Source: Bosea beijingensis (GTDB taxonomy: Bacteria > Pseudomonadota > Alphaproteobacteria > Rhizobiales > Beijerinckiaceae). From it: a stretch of DNA of 64,000 nucleotides. Shown here in pieces: positions 19,816 to 28,315 of this stretch. The stretch spans positions 4,892,962-4,956,961 of the forward strand of contig NZ_CP132359.1 of the NCBI RefSeq assembly GCF_030758975.1, given 5' to 3'. Both the position numbers and the translations under genes were made by a program. The notes beneath the pieces were generated by a model. It saw only the letters and a list, made by a program, of their open reading frames with translations, did not search any database and was not told where the DNA came from. Within the stretch, counting starts at the first letter, position 1. Each line of letters opens with the position of its first letter.

Positions 19816-20577
19816 ATGGCCGGCCTGATCGACCTCGCCAATCCGACGCGCTTCATGCGCTTTTCGGCCGTGGTGCTGCCGTGGCTCGCCGCCATCGCGA
19901 CGCTATTGATCGTCGTCGGGCTCTATCTTGCCTGGTTCAAGGCGCCTGCCGATTACCAGCAGGGCGAGACCATCCGCATCATGTTCATCCATGTGCCCGC
20001 CGCCTGGCTCGCCATGATGTTCTATTCGATGATGGCGCTTTCCGCCCTCGGCACTCTGGTCTGGCGCCATCCCCTCGCCGATGTCGCGCAGAAGGCGGCG
20101 GCGCCGATCGGGGCCTGTTTCGCGCTGATCTGCCTGATCACCGGCTCGCTCTGGGGCAAGCCGATGTGGGGCACCTATTGGGTCTGGGACGCGCGGCTGA
20201 CCTCCATGCTCGTGCTGCTGCTGATCTATCTCGGCCTGATCGCGCTCTGGCGGGTGCTCGACGACCCCTCGCGCGCGGCGCGGGCGGTCGCCATCCTGAC
20301 GCTGGTCGGCTTCGTCAACGTGCCGATCATCAAGTTCTCGGTCGACTGGTGGAACACGCTGCACCAGCCGGCTTCGGTGTTGCGCATGGGCGGACCGACG
20401 ATCCATCCCTCGATGCTTTGGCCGCTGCTGATCCTCGCGATCGGCTTCACGCTGATGGCGCTGTCCCTGCACATGATCGCGATGCGCGCCGAGATCATGC
20501 GCCGACGCGTGCGGACGCTGACCATCCTTGAAGCGGAGCGGCTCGACCGGCTGGCCGTCCAGGGCGTGCCGGCATGA
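19816..20577 (+). CDS. ccmC: heme handling protein CcmC
   Basis: A 253-residue, six-helix inner-membrane protein that presents heme to CcmE. The tryptophan-rich WWD-type motif is seen as WGKPMWGTYWVWDARLTS, with flanking histidine-bearing segments FIHVPAAWLA and WWNTLHQPAS. It overlaps ccmD by 4 bases (ATGA), so ccmC, ccmD and ccmG form one translation-coupled unit. Another possible ATG at 19778 is in a different frame and was not used. Confidence 0.94.
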   Translation: MAGLIDLANPTRFMRFSAVVLPWLAAIATLLIVVGLYLAWFKAPADYQQGETIRIMFIHVPAAWLAMMFYSMMALSALGTLVWRHPLADVAQKAAAPIGACFALICLITGSLWGKPMWGTYWVWDARLTSMLVLLLIYLGLIALWRVLDDPSRAARAVAILTLVGFVNVPIIKFSVDWWNTLHQPASVLRMGGPTIHPSMLWPLLILAIGFTLMALSLHMIAMRAEIMRRRVRTLTILEAERLDRLAVQGVPA

Positions 20578-20759
20578 GCGGGCTTCTCGACGCAATCGGG
20601 CCGCATGCCGGTTTCATCCTGGCTTCCTATGGTGCTGCGGCGCTCGTCCTCGCCGGGCTGACGCTCATGATCCTGCGCGACCACGCTGCCCAGAAGCGCG
20701 CGCTCGATGCGCTGGAGCGCCGCGGTGCAGGCCGTCGTTCGGGCCGGGAGGCGGCATGA
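20574..20759 (+). CDS. ccmD: heme exporter accessory protein CcmD
   Basis: A 61-residue single-helix membrane protein. A periplasmic N-terminus (MSGLLDAIGPHAGFILASYG) runs into one hydrophobic helix, then a basic cytoplasmic tail with RDHAAQKRALDALERRG, the usual CcmD pattern. CcmD helps release holo-CcmE from CcmABC. Overlaps ccmC by 4 bases upstream and ccmG by 4 bases downstream. Confidence 0.9.
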   Translation: MSGLLDAIGPHAGFILASYGAAALVLAGLTLMILRDHAAQKRALDALERRGAGRRSGREAA

Positions 20760-21349
20760 GCCAGGTCGAAACCGTGCCGCGGCGGCGCTCGCCGCTCGTC
20801 TTCCTCGCGCCATTGGTCATTTTCGGCCTGCTCGCGATCGTGTTCGGTGTCGGGCTGTTCAGCGGCGACAAGAGCAAGGTTCCCTCCGCCCTGATCGGGC
20901 GCGCCGCTCCCACGATAGCTCTTGCCCCGCTGGAGGGGCTGCAGCGGGACGGCAAGCCCGTGCCGGCTTTCGGCAATGCCGATCTCGCTGGGGGGAAGGC
21001 GACGCTGGTCAATGTCTGGGCGAGCTGGTGCGCGCCCTGCCGTGTCGAGCATCCCGTGCTGATGGGCCTGGCCGAGACCGATGCCGTGAAGCAGGGCAAG
21101 GTCGCGCTGGTCGGGATGAACTACAAGGACGAGGCCGAGAATGCCCGCCGCTTCCTTGGCGCGCTCGGCAATCCGTTCTCGGCTGTTGGCGTCGACCGGG
21201 CTGGGCGCGGTGCGATCGAATGGGGCGTCTACGGCGTGCCCGAGACCTTCGTCATCGGGCCGGACGGCCATATCCTGGAAAAGCATGTCGGCCCGCTCGA
21301 TCAGGCGGCGGCGAGCAAGCTGCTGCAGCGGGCGCTGAAGGCCCGCTGA
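20756..21349 (+). CDS. ccmG: thiol:disulfide interchange protein CcmG/DsbE
   Basis: A 197-residue membrane-anchored periplasmic thioredoxin that keeps apocytochrome c heme-site cysteines reduced. One N-terminal helix (about residues 13-35), then a thioredoxin domain with WASWCAPC (Cys92, Cys95) and the cis-Pro loop YGVPETFVI typical of CcmG. The ATG overlaps the ccmD stop. Convergent with purQ, 3 bases between stops. Confidence 0.94.
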   Translation: MSQVETVPRRRSPLVFLAPLVIFGLLAIVFGVGLFSGDKSKVPSALIGRAAPTIALAPLEGLQRDGKPVPAFGNADLAGGKATLVNVWASWCAPCRVEHPVLMGLAETDAVKQGKVALVGMNYKDEAENARRFLGALGNPFSAVGVDRAGRGAIEWGVYGVPETFVIGPDGHILEKHVGPLDQAAASKLLQRALKAR

Positions 21350-21352
21350 GGA

Positions 21353-22048
21353 TCAGGCTGCGCGCCTGGAGCTGACGAGGCTGTCGAACAGGCCGCGACC
21401 ATCGGTGCCGCCGACCAGCGAATCGATCAGGTTCTCCGGGTGCGGCATCAGGCCGAGCACGTTGAAACCGGGCGAGTAAATGCCGGCGATGTTGTTGAGC
21501 GAGCCGTTCGGGTTCGCCGCCGGGGTGACGTTGCCCTCCGCATCCGCATAGCGAAAGGCGACGAGGCCTTCGCCTTCGAGGCGGGCGAGCGTTTCGGCAT
21601 CGGCGATGTAGTTGCCCTCGCCATGGGCGATGCAGACATCGATCGCCTGGCCCTTGGCATAGGCGCTGGTATAGGGCGTGTCGTTGCGCTCGACTTTGAG
21701 GTGCTGGCGCTTGCAGACGAATTTCAGATGGGCGTTGCGCACGAGGATGCCGGGCAGGAGACCCGCCTCGCAGGCGATCTGGAAGCCGTTGCAGATGCCT
21801 AGCACATAGCCGCCGCGGGCGGCATGGGCGCGGGTGGCGTCCATGATATGGGCGCGGCCGGCGATGGCACCGGTGCGCAGATAGTCGCCATAGGAGAAGC
21901 CGCCCGGCAGCACGACGAGATCGGTTCCATCAGGCAATGCGGTGTCGCCGTGCCAGACATGATTGACCTCGGCGCCGGCCTGCTTCAGCGCCTTGGCGAC
22001 GTCGCCGTCACGATTGGAGCCGGGGAAGGTGATGACGGCGGCTTTCAT
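21353..22048 (-). CDS. purQ: phosphoribosylformylglycinamidine synthase subunit PurQ
   Basis: Glutaminase subunit of FGAM synthase in purine synthesis, 231 residues. Class I amidotransferase with nucleophile Cys86 in GICNGFQ and later histidine and glutamate motifs (AHGEGNY, PHPENL). It works with PurS and PurL; purL is not in the window. It follows purS by 3 bases on the same strand. Confidence 0.95.
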   Translation of the reverse strand: MKAAVITFPGSNRDGDVAKALKQAGAEVNHVWHGDTALPDGTDLVVLPGGFSYGDYLRTGAIAGRAHIMDATRAHAARGGYVLGICNGFQIACEAGLLPGILVRNAHLKFVCKRQHLKVERNDTPYTSAYAKGQAIDVCIAHGEGNYIADAETLARLEGEGLVAFRYADAEGNVTPAANPNGSLNNIAGIYSPGFNVLGLMPHPENLIDSLVGGTDGRGLFDSLVSSRRAA

Positions 22049-22051
22049 CGC

Positions 22052-22294
22052 TCAGGCTCCGATCTCGACGCGGTAGTTCTCGATCACGGTATTGGCGAGG
22101 AGCTTTTCGCAGGCGGCCTTGAGGGCGGCCTCGGCGGCGGCCTTGTCCGAGCCCGAAAGCTCGATATCGAAGACCTTGCCCTGGCGCACCGACTCGACGC
22201 CGGCGATGTCGAGCGACTTCAGCGCGCCCTCGATCGCCTTGCCCTGCGGATCGAGCACGCCGTTCTTCAGGGTGACGGTGACGCGGGCTTTCAT
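22052..22294 (-). CDS. purS: phosphoribosylformylglycinamidine synthase subunit PurS
   Basis: An 80-residue small subunit bridging PurQ and PurL in organisms with split FGAM synthase. The sequence begins MKARVTVTLKNGVLDPQGKA, the family signature, and includes VESVRQGKVFDIEL. Immediately upstream of purQ on the minus strand. A composite palindromic repeat lies between it and the lipoprotein gene. Confidence 0.95.
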   Translation of the reverse strand: MKARVTVTLKNGVLDPQGKAIEGALKSLDIAGVESVRQGKVFDIELSGSDKAAAEAALKAACEKLLANTVIENYRVEIGA

Positions 22295-22330
22295 GGGGAT
22301 CTCCGGACGCGGATTGTTACGGGGTGCCTT

Positions 22331-22433
22331 AGAGCATGTTCCGCAAAAGTGGAAACCACTTTTGCGATCAGAACATGCTCAATCCTTCAGTTTTGCGCGA
22401 ATTCTCTCCGTTCGGCTGATATCAGCCGAACGG
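22331..22433. repeat. composite intergenic palindromic repeat
   Basis: Two palindromes in tandem. The first (22332-22380) has arms GAGCATGTTC and CGCAAAAGTGG with perfect complements, a 3-base loop and a 4-base bulge. The second (22408-22433) is a perfect 26-base palindrome whose half is CCGTTCGGCTGAT. Repeats of the GAGCATGTTC type are widespread between genes in Hyphomicrobiales. It separates purS from the upstream lipoprotein gene and may be read out as stacked RNA hairpins. Confidence 0.8.
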
Positions 22434-22488
22434 AAAGCGCGCTGGTGAATCGGGGCGGGCTCAACCGTTTCCCGCCGTTTCACGTGAA

Positions 22489-23076
22489 TCAGCGGCCGCG
22501 CCAGGCTGCCTCGGCATCGCGCCGGGCGGCCTCGGCGGTCTCGCTCACGGCGAGCGCGAGGACGAGACGGTCCGTCTCGCGGCCATAGAGGATCGCGGTG
22601 ACGGCCTGGCGACCGGCGGTATCGAGCGAGCGAATCGTGACGAGCACGCCTTTGGCTTCGCTTGAATCGATGCGGACGACATCGGTTGCGCTGCGGGCTT
22701 CCGGTTTCGCGTCCGGCTTCTTCTTCAGTTTGCGCTGTGCCTTGCGGCGCTCGGCCGCCTTCGCCGCGGCCAGGCGGGCGAAAACCTGCCCGAGGCTCGC
22801 CGGGCTTTCCGACAGGGCCTTTTCCATGTCGCGGGCCTGCTCGCCTTCGAGGGCGATGACCGCGGCGAAGCCCTGGCGCGTGCAGGTATCGCGCGGGCAG
22901 AACACCATGGAGCGGGCTTCGAGCCCGTCATTCAGCACCCAGGAGCCGATCGGCATGGGCTGCCAGCCCTGCGAGGCCGGCAGGTCGGCAATGCCCGGCC
23001 CGAAATGATGCGAGCAGGCGCCGAGCAGGAGACTACTCGCAAGAAGCAGGGCCGCGAAATGAAAACGGGAGCGCAT
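22489..23076 (-). CDS. hypothetical lipoprotein
   Basis: A 195-residue exported lipoprotein: a signal segment with FAALLLASSLLLGAC, where LGAC is the lipobox, then a domain containing PIGSWVLNDGLEARS and CPRDTCTRQGF (a possible disulfide pair), a lysine/arginine-rich linker (about residues 113-131) and an alpha/beta tail. The ATG at 23076 puts the signal at the N-terminus; a GTG at 23121 overlapping the purC stop is an alternative adding 15 residues. Function unknown. It interrupts purC-purS, so it may be co-transcribed with the purine genes by position alone. Confidence 0.78.
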   Translation of the reverse strand: MRSRFHFAALLLASSLLLGACSHHFGPGIADLPASQGWQPMPIGSWVLNDGLEARSMVFCPRDTCTRQGFAAVIALEGEQARDMEKALSESPASLGQVFARLAAAKAAERRKAQRKLKKKPDAKPEARSATDVVRIDSSEAKGVLVTIRSLDTAGRQAVTAILYGRETDRLVLALAVSETAEAARRDAEAAWRGR

Positions 23077-23117
23077 GCGCTCCCGTGTCAGTCGCGAAAA
23101 TGGCGCCGCGATGGCCT

Positions 23118-23882
23118 TCACTGCACCAGACGCGGGCCGGTCGGGCCGGGGTTCTCGTTCTCGCCGAGAATGCCGAGGCGGCGGGCAACTTCCGAATAGG
23201 CCTCGATCAGGCCGCCCATGTCGCGGCGGAAGCGGTCCTTGTCCATCTTGTCCTTGGACTTGATGTCCCAGAGCCGGCAGGAATCCGGGCTGATTTCGTC
23301 GGCGACGACGATGCGCATCATCTCGCCTTCCCAGAGGCGGCCCGTCTCCATCTTGAAGTCGACGAGGCGGATGCCGGCGCCGAGGAAGAGGCCGGAGAGG
23401 AAGTCGTTGACGCGGATGGCCAGCGCCATGATGTCGTCGATCTCCTGCGGCGTCGCCCAGCCGAAGGCGGTGATGTGCTCTTCCGAGACCATCGGATCGC
23501 TGAGCGCGTCGTTCTTGTAGTAGAACTCGATGATCGAGCGCGGAAGCTGCGTGCCTTCCTCGAGGCCCAGCCGCGTCGCCAGCGAGCCGGCGGCGATGTT
23601 GCGCACGACGATCTCGAGCGGGATGATCTCGACCTCGCGGATGAGCTGCTCGCGCATGTTCAGCCGGCGGATGAAATGCGTGGGCACGCCGATATCGTTG
23701 AGATTCGAGAAGATGTGCTCGGAGATGCGGTTGTTGAGCACGCCCTTGCCGTCGATCACTTCATGCTTCTTGGCATTGAAGGCGGTGGCGTCATCCTTGA
23801 AATGCTGGATCAGCGTACCGGGCTCGGGTCCCTCATAGAGGACCTTCGCCTTGCCTTCGTAAATGCGACGGCGGCGATTCAT
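23118..23882 (-). CDS. purC: phosphoribosylaminoimidazole-succinocarboxamide synthase PurC
   Basis: Purine biosynthesis enzyme joining CAIR and aspartate, 254 residues. Characteristic segments are [20 protein letters not shown] at the N-terminus, VRNIAAGSL in the middle and LVDFKMETG and SPDSCRLWD towards the end. The usual length for the short bacterial PurC and the start [10 protein letters not shown] are both normal. First of the purC-lipoprotein-purS-purQ run. Confidence 0.96.
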   Translation of the reverse strand: MNRRRRIYEGKAKVLYEGPEPGTLIQHFKDDATAFNAKKHEVIDGKGVLNNRISEHIFSNLNDIGVPTHFIRRLNMREQLIREVEIIPLEIVVRNIAAGSLATRLGLEEGTQLPRSIIEFYYKNDALSDPMVSEEHITAFGWATPQEIDDIMALAIRVNDFLSGLFLGAGIRLVDFKMETGRLWEGEMMRIVVADEISPDSCRLWDIKSKDKMDKDRFRRDMGGLIEAYSEVARRLGILGENENPGPTGPRLVQ

Positions 23883-24233
23883 GGGTATGTACCGTGGCTT
23901 GAGGAAATCCAAAGGTCGGCCCTTCTCTGGACGCGATGGGGTCGCGGCGGGATCTGGCCCCTGTTCTGTTCTTGTCCGGCGCCACCGGCCAGCCGGGCTC
24001 GTCCACGACGATTCCAGCGGCGGCAACGGAGCCGGTTGCATACGGGAGCGCCCAGGGGGCGCCCTCGCGCCTGCTATATGGAGTGTCTCGGCCGCAAACG
24101 CAACAAATCGGCATTTCGAGGCCTCCGCAGGCTTAAAGAGCGCTGAAGCGGGCACGATGTAGGCTGGTCCTCGTCCTGCCGGCAGCCTATATGATTGGGC
24201 ATATATCGCTCCAGACAAGGACATGGACGCCGC
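23883..24233. other. 351-base divergent intergenic region, purC / DUF1476 gene
   Basis: No gene, repeat or structured RNA is recognisable here. The stretch must hold the promoters for purC (minus) and the DUF1476 gene (plus). An A/T-richer patch lies at about 24188-24210 (TATATGATTGGGCATATATC), close to the DUF1476 start, and is the best place for its promoter. Confidence 0.4.
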
Positions 24234-24557
24234 ATGACGACCTTCGAACAGCGCAAGGACGCCTACGAGAACAAGTTCGCCCATGACGAGGAGCTGCGCT
24301 TCAAGGCGACGGCCCGGCGCAACAAGCTGCTCGGGCTCTGGGCTGCCGAGAAGCTCGGCAAGAGCGGCGCAGATGCGGAAGCCTATGCCAAGTCGGTCGT
24401 CGTGGCCGATTTCGAGGAGGCCGGCGACGAGGACGTGGTGCGCAAGGTCAAGAACGACTTCGCGCTCGCCAGCGTCACTGTCGCGGATGCCGAGATCCGC
24501 ACCGTGATGACCGAGCTCCTGATCAAGGCGGCCGACGACATCCAGGCCGGCCGCTGA
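24234..24557 (+). CDS. DUF1476 protein, ATP synthase zeta-type inhibitor
   Basis: A 107-residue helical protein of the DUF1476 family. In alphaproteobacteria such as Paracoccus the member called the zeta subunit inhibits the F1 ATPase. Family features seen are [20 protein letters not shown] at the N-terminus, which carries the inhibitory segment in the studied protein, and [16 protein letters not shown]. Here it stands alone, followed by a strong terminator. Whether it inhibits ATP synthase in this organism is inferred; some rhizobial homologues inhibit weakly. Confidence 0.92.
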   Translation: MTTFEQRKDAYENKFAHDEELRFKATARRNKLLGLWAAEKLGKSGADAEAYAKSVVVADFEEAGDEDVVRKVKNDFALASVTVADAEIRTVMTELLIKAADDIQAGR

Positions 24558-24601
24558 GCCGACCTCGCCGGGCGCGTCCCGGCTGACGCAGGACGTCTCT
24601 G

Positions 24602-24631
24602 AAACGGGCGCATGGGCGCCCGTTTGCTTTT
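24602..24631 (+). terminator. intrinsic terminator after the DUF1476 gene
   Basis: Stem AAACGGGCGC with its exact complement, 4-base loop, then GCTTTT. It lies 44 bases after the DUF1476 stop and would end that transcript before the aldolase gene. Confidence 0.85.
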
Positions 24632-24693
24632 CCGGCCCGGCACTGGTCAACCTGCAGCGATTGCCGCAACGCCCGGAATGCGGCCCAAACCGG

Positions 24694-25485
24694 ATGAACT
24701 CGACCATGGCCAAGCCCACCGTCCTCGCTTCCCTCGCCGATCGTTTCGCCAGGGGTGACAGCGTCGTCTCGGCCTGGTGCGGCCTGCCCGATCCGTCCGT
24801 CTCGGCGCTCCTGGCGCAGGAGGATTTCGACGCGATCACGCTCGACATGCAGCACGGGCCGATCACGCTGGCCGAGGTCATCCGCGCGATCCCGCTGATC
24901 AATGCCGCCGGCAAGCCGGTGATCGCGCGCATTCCGGTCGGCGAATTCCAGAACGTCTCGAAGCTGTTCGACAGCGGTGCCTCCGGCGTGATCGCGCCGA
25001 TGATCAACACGATGGAGGATGCCCGCCGCTTCGCGGCCTATGCCAAGTATCCGCCGATGGGCGAGCGGAGCTGGGGCAGCTATGGCGGACTCGGGGCCTC
25101 TGGTCTCGATCAGAACAGCTATCTCAAGACCGCCAACAGCTTCTCGATGACCTTCGCGATGATCGAGACGCGCGAAGCGATGGCGATCGTCGACGATATC
25201 CTGGCGCTGGACGGGATCGACGCCCTGTTCGTCGGGCCGTCCGACCTGTCGATCGCGCTCTCCGGCGGGGCGAAGGTCGATGCCACCGCGCGCGAGGTCG
25301 ACGAAGCGCTCAAGCATGTCGTGGCCCGCGCTTCGGCGGTGAACAAGCCCGTCGCGTTCTATTGCGCGACCGCCGAACGCGCCAAACAGGGCCTTGAAAT
25401 GGGTGCGCGCATGGTCACGGTGATGAGCGATTCCGGCATGCTGAAAGCGGCGGCGCAGACGGCACTGAAGATCACGCGGGGCTGA
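24694..25485 (+). CDS. HpcH/HpaI aldolase family protein
   Basis: A 263-residue TIM-barrel class II aldolase of the HpcH/HpaI/GarL group, which cleaves or forms 2-keto-3-hydroxy acids with a divalent metal and pyruvate or similar. Motifs: ITLDMQHGP (catalytic His region), [24 protein letters not shown] (metal-binding Glu) and FVGPSDLS. Two ATGs (24694 and 24706) are both possible starts, and neither has a clear Shine-Dalgarno sequence. No pathway partners adjoin it, so the substrate cannot be named. Confidence 0.9.
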   Translation: MNSTMAKPTVLASLADRFARGDSVVSAWCGLPDPSVSALLAQEDFDAITLDMQHGPITLAEVIRAIPLINAAGKPVIARIPVGEFQNVSKLFDSGASGVIAPMINTMEDARRFAAYAKYPPMGERSWGSYGGLGASGLDQNSYLKTANSFSMTFAMIETREAMAIVDDILALDGIDALFVGPSDLSIALSGGAKVDATAREVDEALKHVVARASAVNKPVAFYCATAERAKQGLEMGARMVTVMSDSGMLKAAAQTALKITRG

Positions 25486-25530
25486 TCCTGGATCATGTCT
25501 CTTCGTTTCTTGTTCTGACGCGGAAACACG

Positions 25531-25628
25531 CGTCATCCCGGGCTTGACCCGGGATCCATGCCGGAGCGCTTACAGTGAGGGTTCTGGCATGGATCCCGGA
25601 TCTTCGCTTCGCTGCGTCCGGGATGACC
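25531..25628. repeat. dispersed palindromic repeat, copy 1
   Basis: About 98 bases forming a long imperfect hairpin: left end GTCATCCCGGGCTTGACCC, right end CGTCCGGGATGAC, with an inner pair GATCCATGCC / GGCATGGATC. It contains CTTCGCTTCGCTGCGTCCGG. A second member is at 45893-45990. This GTCATCCCGG-type element is common in alphaproteobacterial intergenic DNA. It sits between the aldolase and glycosylase 3' ends and may act as a terminator-like structure. Confidence 0.82.
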
Positions 25629-25655
25629 CGTGCTCTTTATTGAAAACGCTGCGCC

Positions 25656-26300
25656 TCAGGCATTGATACCTTCGCGGCGCTTCAGCAGGGCGTAATCGGC
25701 CCAGAGCAGTCGCGCCGCGACACCGCGCCAAGGGCGCCAGGCCTCCGCCATCGCCTGCAGCTCGGCCGGCTTCGGGCGCATGGTGAGGCCGAAGGCGTGG
25801 CGCGCAGCCTCCTGGATGGCGAGATCGCCGGCGGCGAAGCCGTCGCGATGGCCGAGGCAGAACAGCAGATAGACATCAGCGGTCCAGGGGCCGATGCCGG
25901 AGATCGCCGTCATCCGGGCGTGGACCTCCTCGGGAGAGGCATGGTCGAGCGCCTCGAAGGCAAAGCGCCGCTCGACCAATGCGCTAGCAAGCGCGAGCAG
26001 GGTGCGCTGCTTCGGACGCGACAGGCCGGACAGGCGCATGTCGTCATCTGTCGCGGCCAGGACGCGCTCAGGCGTCAGCGGCACGAAGACGCTGGCGAAG
26101 CGGTTCCAGACCGCGCGTGCGCTGGCAACCGACAATTGCTGGGAGACGATGATCGCGGCGAGGCCTGGAAAGCCGCCCTCGCGCAGCCTGAGCGGCGGCA
26201 GGCCGGTCCGCGCGACGATCGGCTGCCAGTCGGGATGGAGGGCGACCAGCGCGGCCATGCCTTCCTCGAGATCGGCGTTGGATGTGATTCTCTCGATCAT
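25656..26300 (-). CDS. DNA-3-methyladenine glycosylase, AlkA-type HhH-GPD
   Basis: Base-excision repair enzyme of 214 residues that removes alkylated bases. The helix-hairpin-helix region is MTAISGIGPWTADVYLL and the catalytic aspartate is in FAAGDLAIQEA. GLAAIIVSQQLS is the usual substrate-pocket helix. The N-terminal AlkA beta domain is absent, as in the short bacterial family. Divergent from gluQRS with 85 bases between starts. Confidence 0.93.
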   Translation of the reverse strand: MIERITSNADLEEGMAALVALHPDWQPIVARTGLPPLRLREGGFPGLAAIIVSQQLSVASARAVWNRFASVFVPLTPERVLAATDDDMRLSGLSRPKQRTLLALASALVERRFAFEALDHASPEEVHARMTAISGIGPWTADVYLLFCLGHRDGFAAGDLAIQEAARHAFGLTMRPKPAELQAMAEAWRPWRGVAARLLWADYALLKRREGINA

Positions 26301-26385
26301 GATCCCGCTATCGTTGGCAGAGGCGACGGCTCTCGTCAGCAGGGAGCGGCTTGGCGCCCGGGTGCGTAATCCCTAGACAGAAGAG

Positions 26386-27282
26386 ATGGCGCCCGCTCCA
26401 CCCGATTCCAGTCAGCAGGTTTTCCGCTTCGCGCCGAGTCCGAACGGGCGCCTCCATCTCGGCCATGCACTGTCGGCCCTGACCAACGAGGCGCTGGCGC
26501 AGCGTTTCGCCGGACGCCTGCTGCTGCGGATCGAGGATATCGACCTGATGCGATGCCGGCCGGAATTCGTCGGCGGGATCGAGACGGACCTGGATTGGCT
26601 CGGCATCCGGTTCGAGCCTGGTGTCCGCAAGCAATCCGCACATTTTGACGACTATGCCGCGGCGCTCGCAAGCTTGCGCCGGCATGGGCTGATCTATCCC
26701 TGCTTCTGCTCGCGACAGGAGATCCGCAATGCGGTCGCGGAGCGGCAGGCCGCGACCGGGCAACCCTGGCCGGTCGATCCCGATGGCGCGCCGCTCTATC
26801 CCGGCTCCTGCAAGGGACTCGATCCGGACGAGGCGGCGCGACGCAGCGCGACCGGGAAGCCGCATGTGCTGCGGCTCGACATGACCGCGGCGATCGCGGC
26901 GGCGGGACGATCACTGGCCTACACGGTCTTCGATGCGGAGGATGCCCGGCACGTTGTCCAGACCGCGCCGGAACGCTGGGGCGATGTGGTTCTCGCCCGC
27001 AAGGACGTGCCGACGAGCTATCATCTCGCCGTCACGGTCGACGATGCGCTGCAGGGCGTAACCCATGTCGTGCGCGGCCGTGACCTGGAGGCGGCGACGG
27101 ATGTCCATGTGCTGCTGCAGCGCCTGCTCGGCCTGCCGACGCCGCTCTATCATTTCCATCGGTTGCTGCTCGACAATGACGGGCAAAAGCTCGCCAAGAG
27201 CCGCGATTCGCAAAGCTTGGCAGCTCTGCGTGCCGGGAGCGTTACCGCGGCCGAGATTCGCCGGCAGCTCGGCTTCGCCTGA
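26386..27282 (+). CDS. gluQ: glutamyl-Q tRNA(Asp) synthetase
   Basis: A 298-residue paralogue of glutamyl-tRNA synthetase without an anticodon-binding domain; it attaches glutamate to queuosine-34 of tRNA(Asp). HIGH-like motif in FAPSPNGRLHLGHALSAL and KMSKS-like KLAKSRDS at about residue 268. Cysteines in YPCFCSR and YPGSCKG match the zinc-site region. The length agrees with YadB/GluQRS. Convergent with the AEC transporter, 5 bases apart. Confidence 0.95.
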   Translation: MAPAPPDSSQQVFRFAPSPNGRLHLGHALSALTNEALAQRFAGRLLLRIEDIDLMRCRPEFVGGIETDLDWLGIRFEPGVRKQSAHFDDYAAALASLRRHGLIYPCFCSRQEIRNAVAERQAATGQPWPVDPDGAPLYPGSCKGLDPDEAARRSATGKPHVLRLDMTAAIAAAGRSLAYTVFDAEDARHVVQTAPERWGDVVLARKDVPTSYHLAVTVDDALQGVTHVVRGRDLEAATDVHVLLQRLLGLPTPLYHFHRLLLDNDGQKLAKSRDSQSLAALRAGSVTAAEIRRQLGFA

Positions 27283-27287
27283 TCCCT

Positions 27288-28205
27288 TCAGCCGACGCCG
27301 AGGAAGGTCAGCCAGGCCGCGGTCGAGAAGAGCGAGAGCAGGGTCGAGAGCGTGATCGCGCTCGATGCGTCCGCCACGCCCTGCCGGTAGCGCTCGGCGA
27401 AGAGATAGGCGTTGATCCCGCAGGGGCAGGCCGCGAACAGCACGGCGACGCCCGACCAATGGGCCGGCATCTCGAAGACCCGCGTCGCCAGCCAATAGAC
27501 CAGCAGGGGATGCAGGCCGAGCTTCAGCCCGCTCAGCACTGTCGGCAAGGCGAGGCCGGATTCGAGGCCGTAGCGCCGCATGGCGATGCCCAGGCTGATC
27601 AGCGCGCAGGGCACGGCGGCACCGGCGAGCAGGTCGACCAGCGTCCAGACAGGCGTGGGGATGAGGTGGATGACCGGCCGCACGGCCGAGCCGAGGATGA
27701 TGCCGATGATGATCGGATGGGTGAAGAGGCGCTTGATCAGGAGCGGGATCGAGGCCGAGCGCCCTTCGGCCAGCAGCGTCGCCGCCGTCATCGTGACCGG
27801 CAGATGGACGGCAAGGAGCAGACCGAGCGGCACGGCGCCGGCATCACCATAGGCCTTCAGGATCATGGGCACGCCGACGAAGACGGTGTTCGACTGGGCG
27901 GCGGCAAAGCCCGAGACGACCAGTTCCGGCCCCTTTCGCGCAAAGAAGCGGGAGGCGATGACCATGGCCAGGGCCCAGACGACGGCGAGCCCGGCGAAAT
28001 AGGCGATCCAGTAACCCCAGGGCTGGGTCACCGGGATATCGGCCTTGGCGAGCGTGCGGAACAGCAGACAAGGCACGGCGAGGACGAAGACGAAGTCGGA
28101 GAGGCCCTCTCCGGTGGTCTCGCGCAGGAGCTTGGTCCAGCGCGCGAGATAGCCGAGGCCGATCAGCCCGAAGACGGGCAGGACGACGAGGAGAGAAGCG
28201 ACCAT
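27288..28205 (-). CDS. AEC (auxin efflux carrier) family transporter
   Basis: A 305-residue inner-membrane protein with about ten helices in two five-helix repeats. Family-typical elements are an N-terminal LPVFGLIGLGYLARW, the mid-protein QSNTVFVGVPMILKAYGD and the C-terminal FAACPCGINAYLFAERY. Bacterial AEC members move small organic acids or related anions; the substrate cannot be told. The start ATG is clear. Neighbours are unrelated. Confidence 0.92.
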   Translation of the reverse strand: MVASLLVVLPVFGLIGLGYLARWTKLLRETTGEGLSDFVFVLAVPCLLFRTLAKADIPVTQPWGYWIAYFAGLAVVWALAMVIASRFFARKGPELVVSGFAAAQSNTVFVGVPMILKAYGDAGAVPLGLLLAVHLPVTMTAATLLAEGRSASIPLLIKRLFTHPIIIGIILGSAVRPVIHLIPTPVWTLVDLLAGAAVPCALISLGIAMRRYGLESGLALPTVLSGLKLGLHPLLVYWLATRVFEMPAHWSGVAVLFAACPCGINAYLFAERYRQGVADASSAITLSTLLSLFSTAAWLTFLGVG

Positions 28206-28315
28206 GGCTTCGGAGCTCGCGAGAGAGGAACGCCTGCTTCCGCGGTGTCCGCTTGCGCGCGCTCTGTCAAGCTTTGCAAGCGTGACGAGGGACCGGACGC
28301 TTTGCCGTCATGCGT

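Noticed and set aside
23833..24233. Riboswitch or structured leader upstream of purC
   Set aside because: No purine-riboswitch core or other recognisable fold is present.
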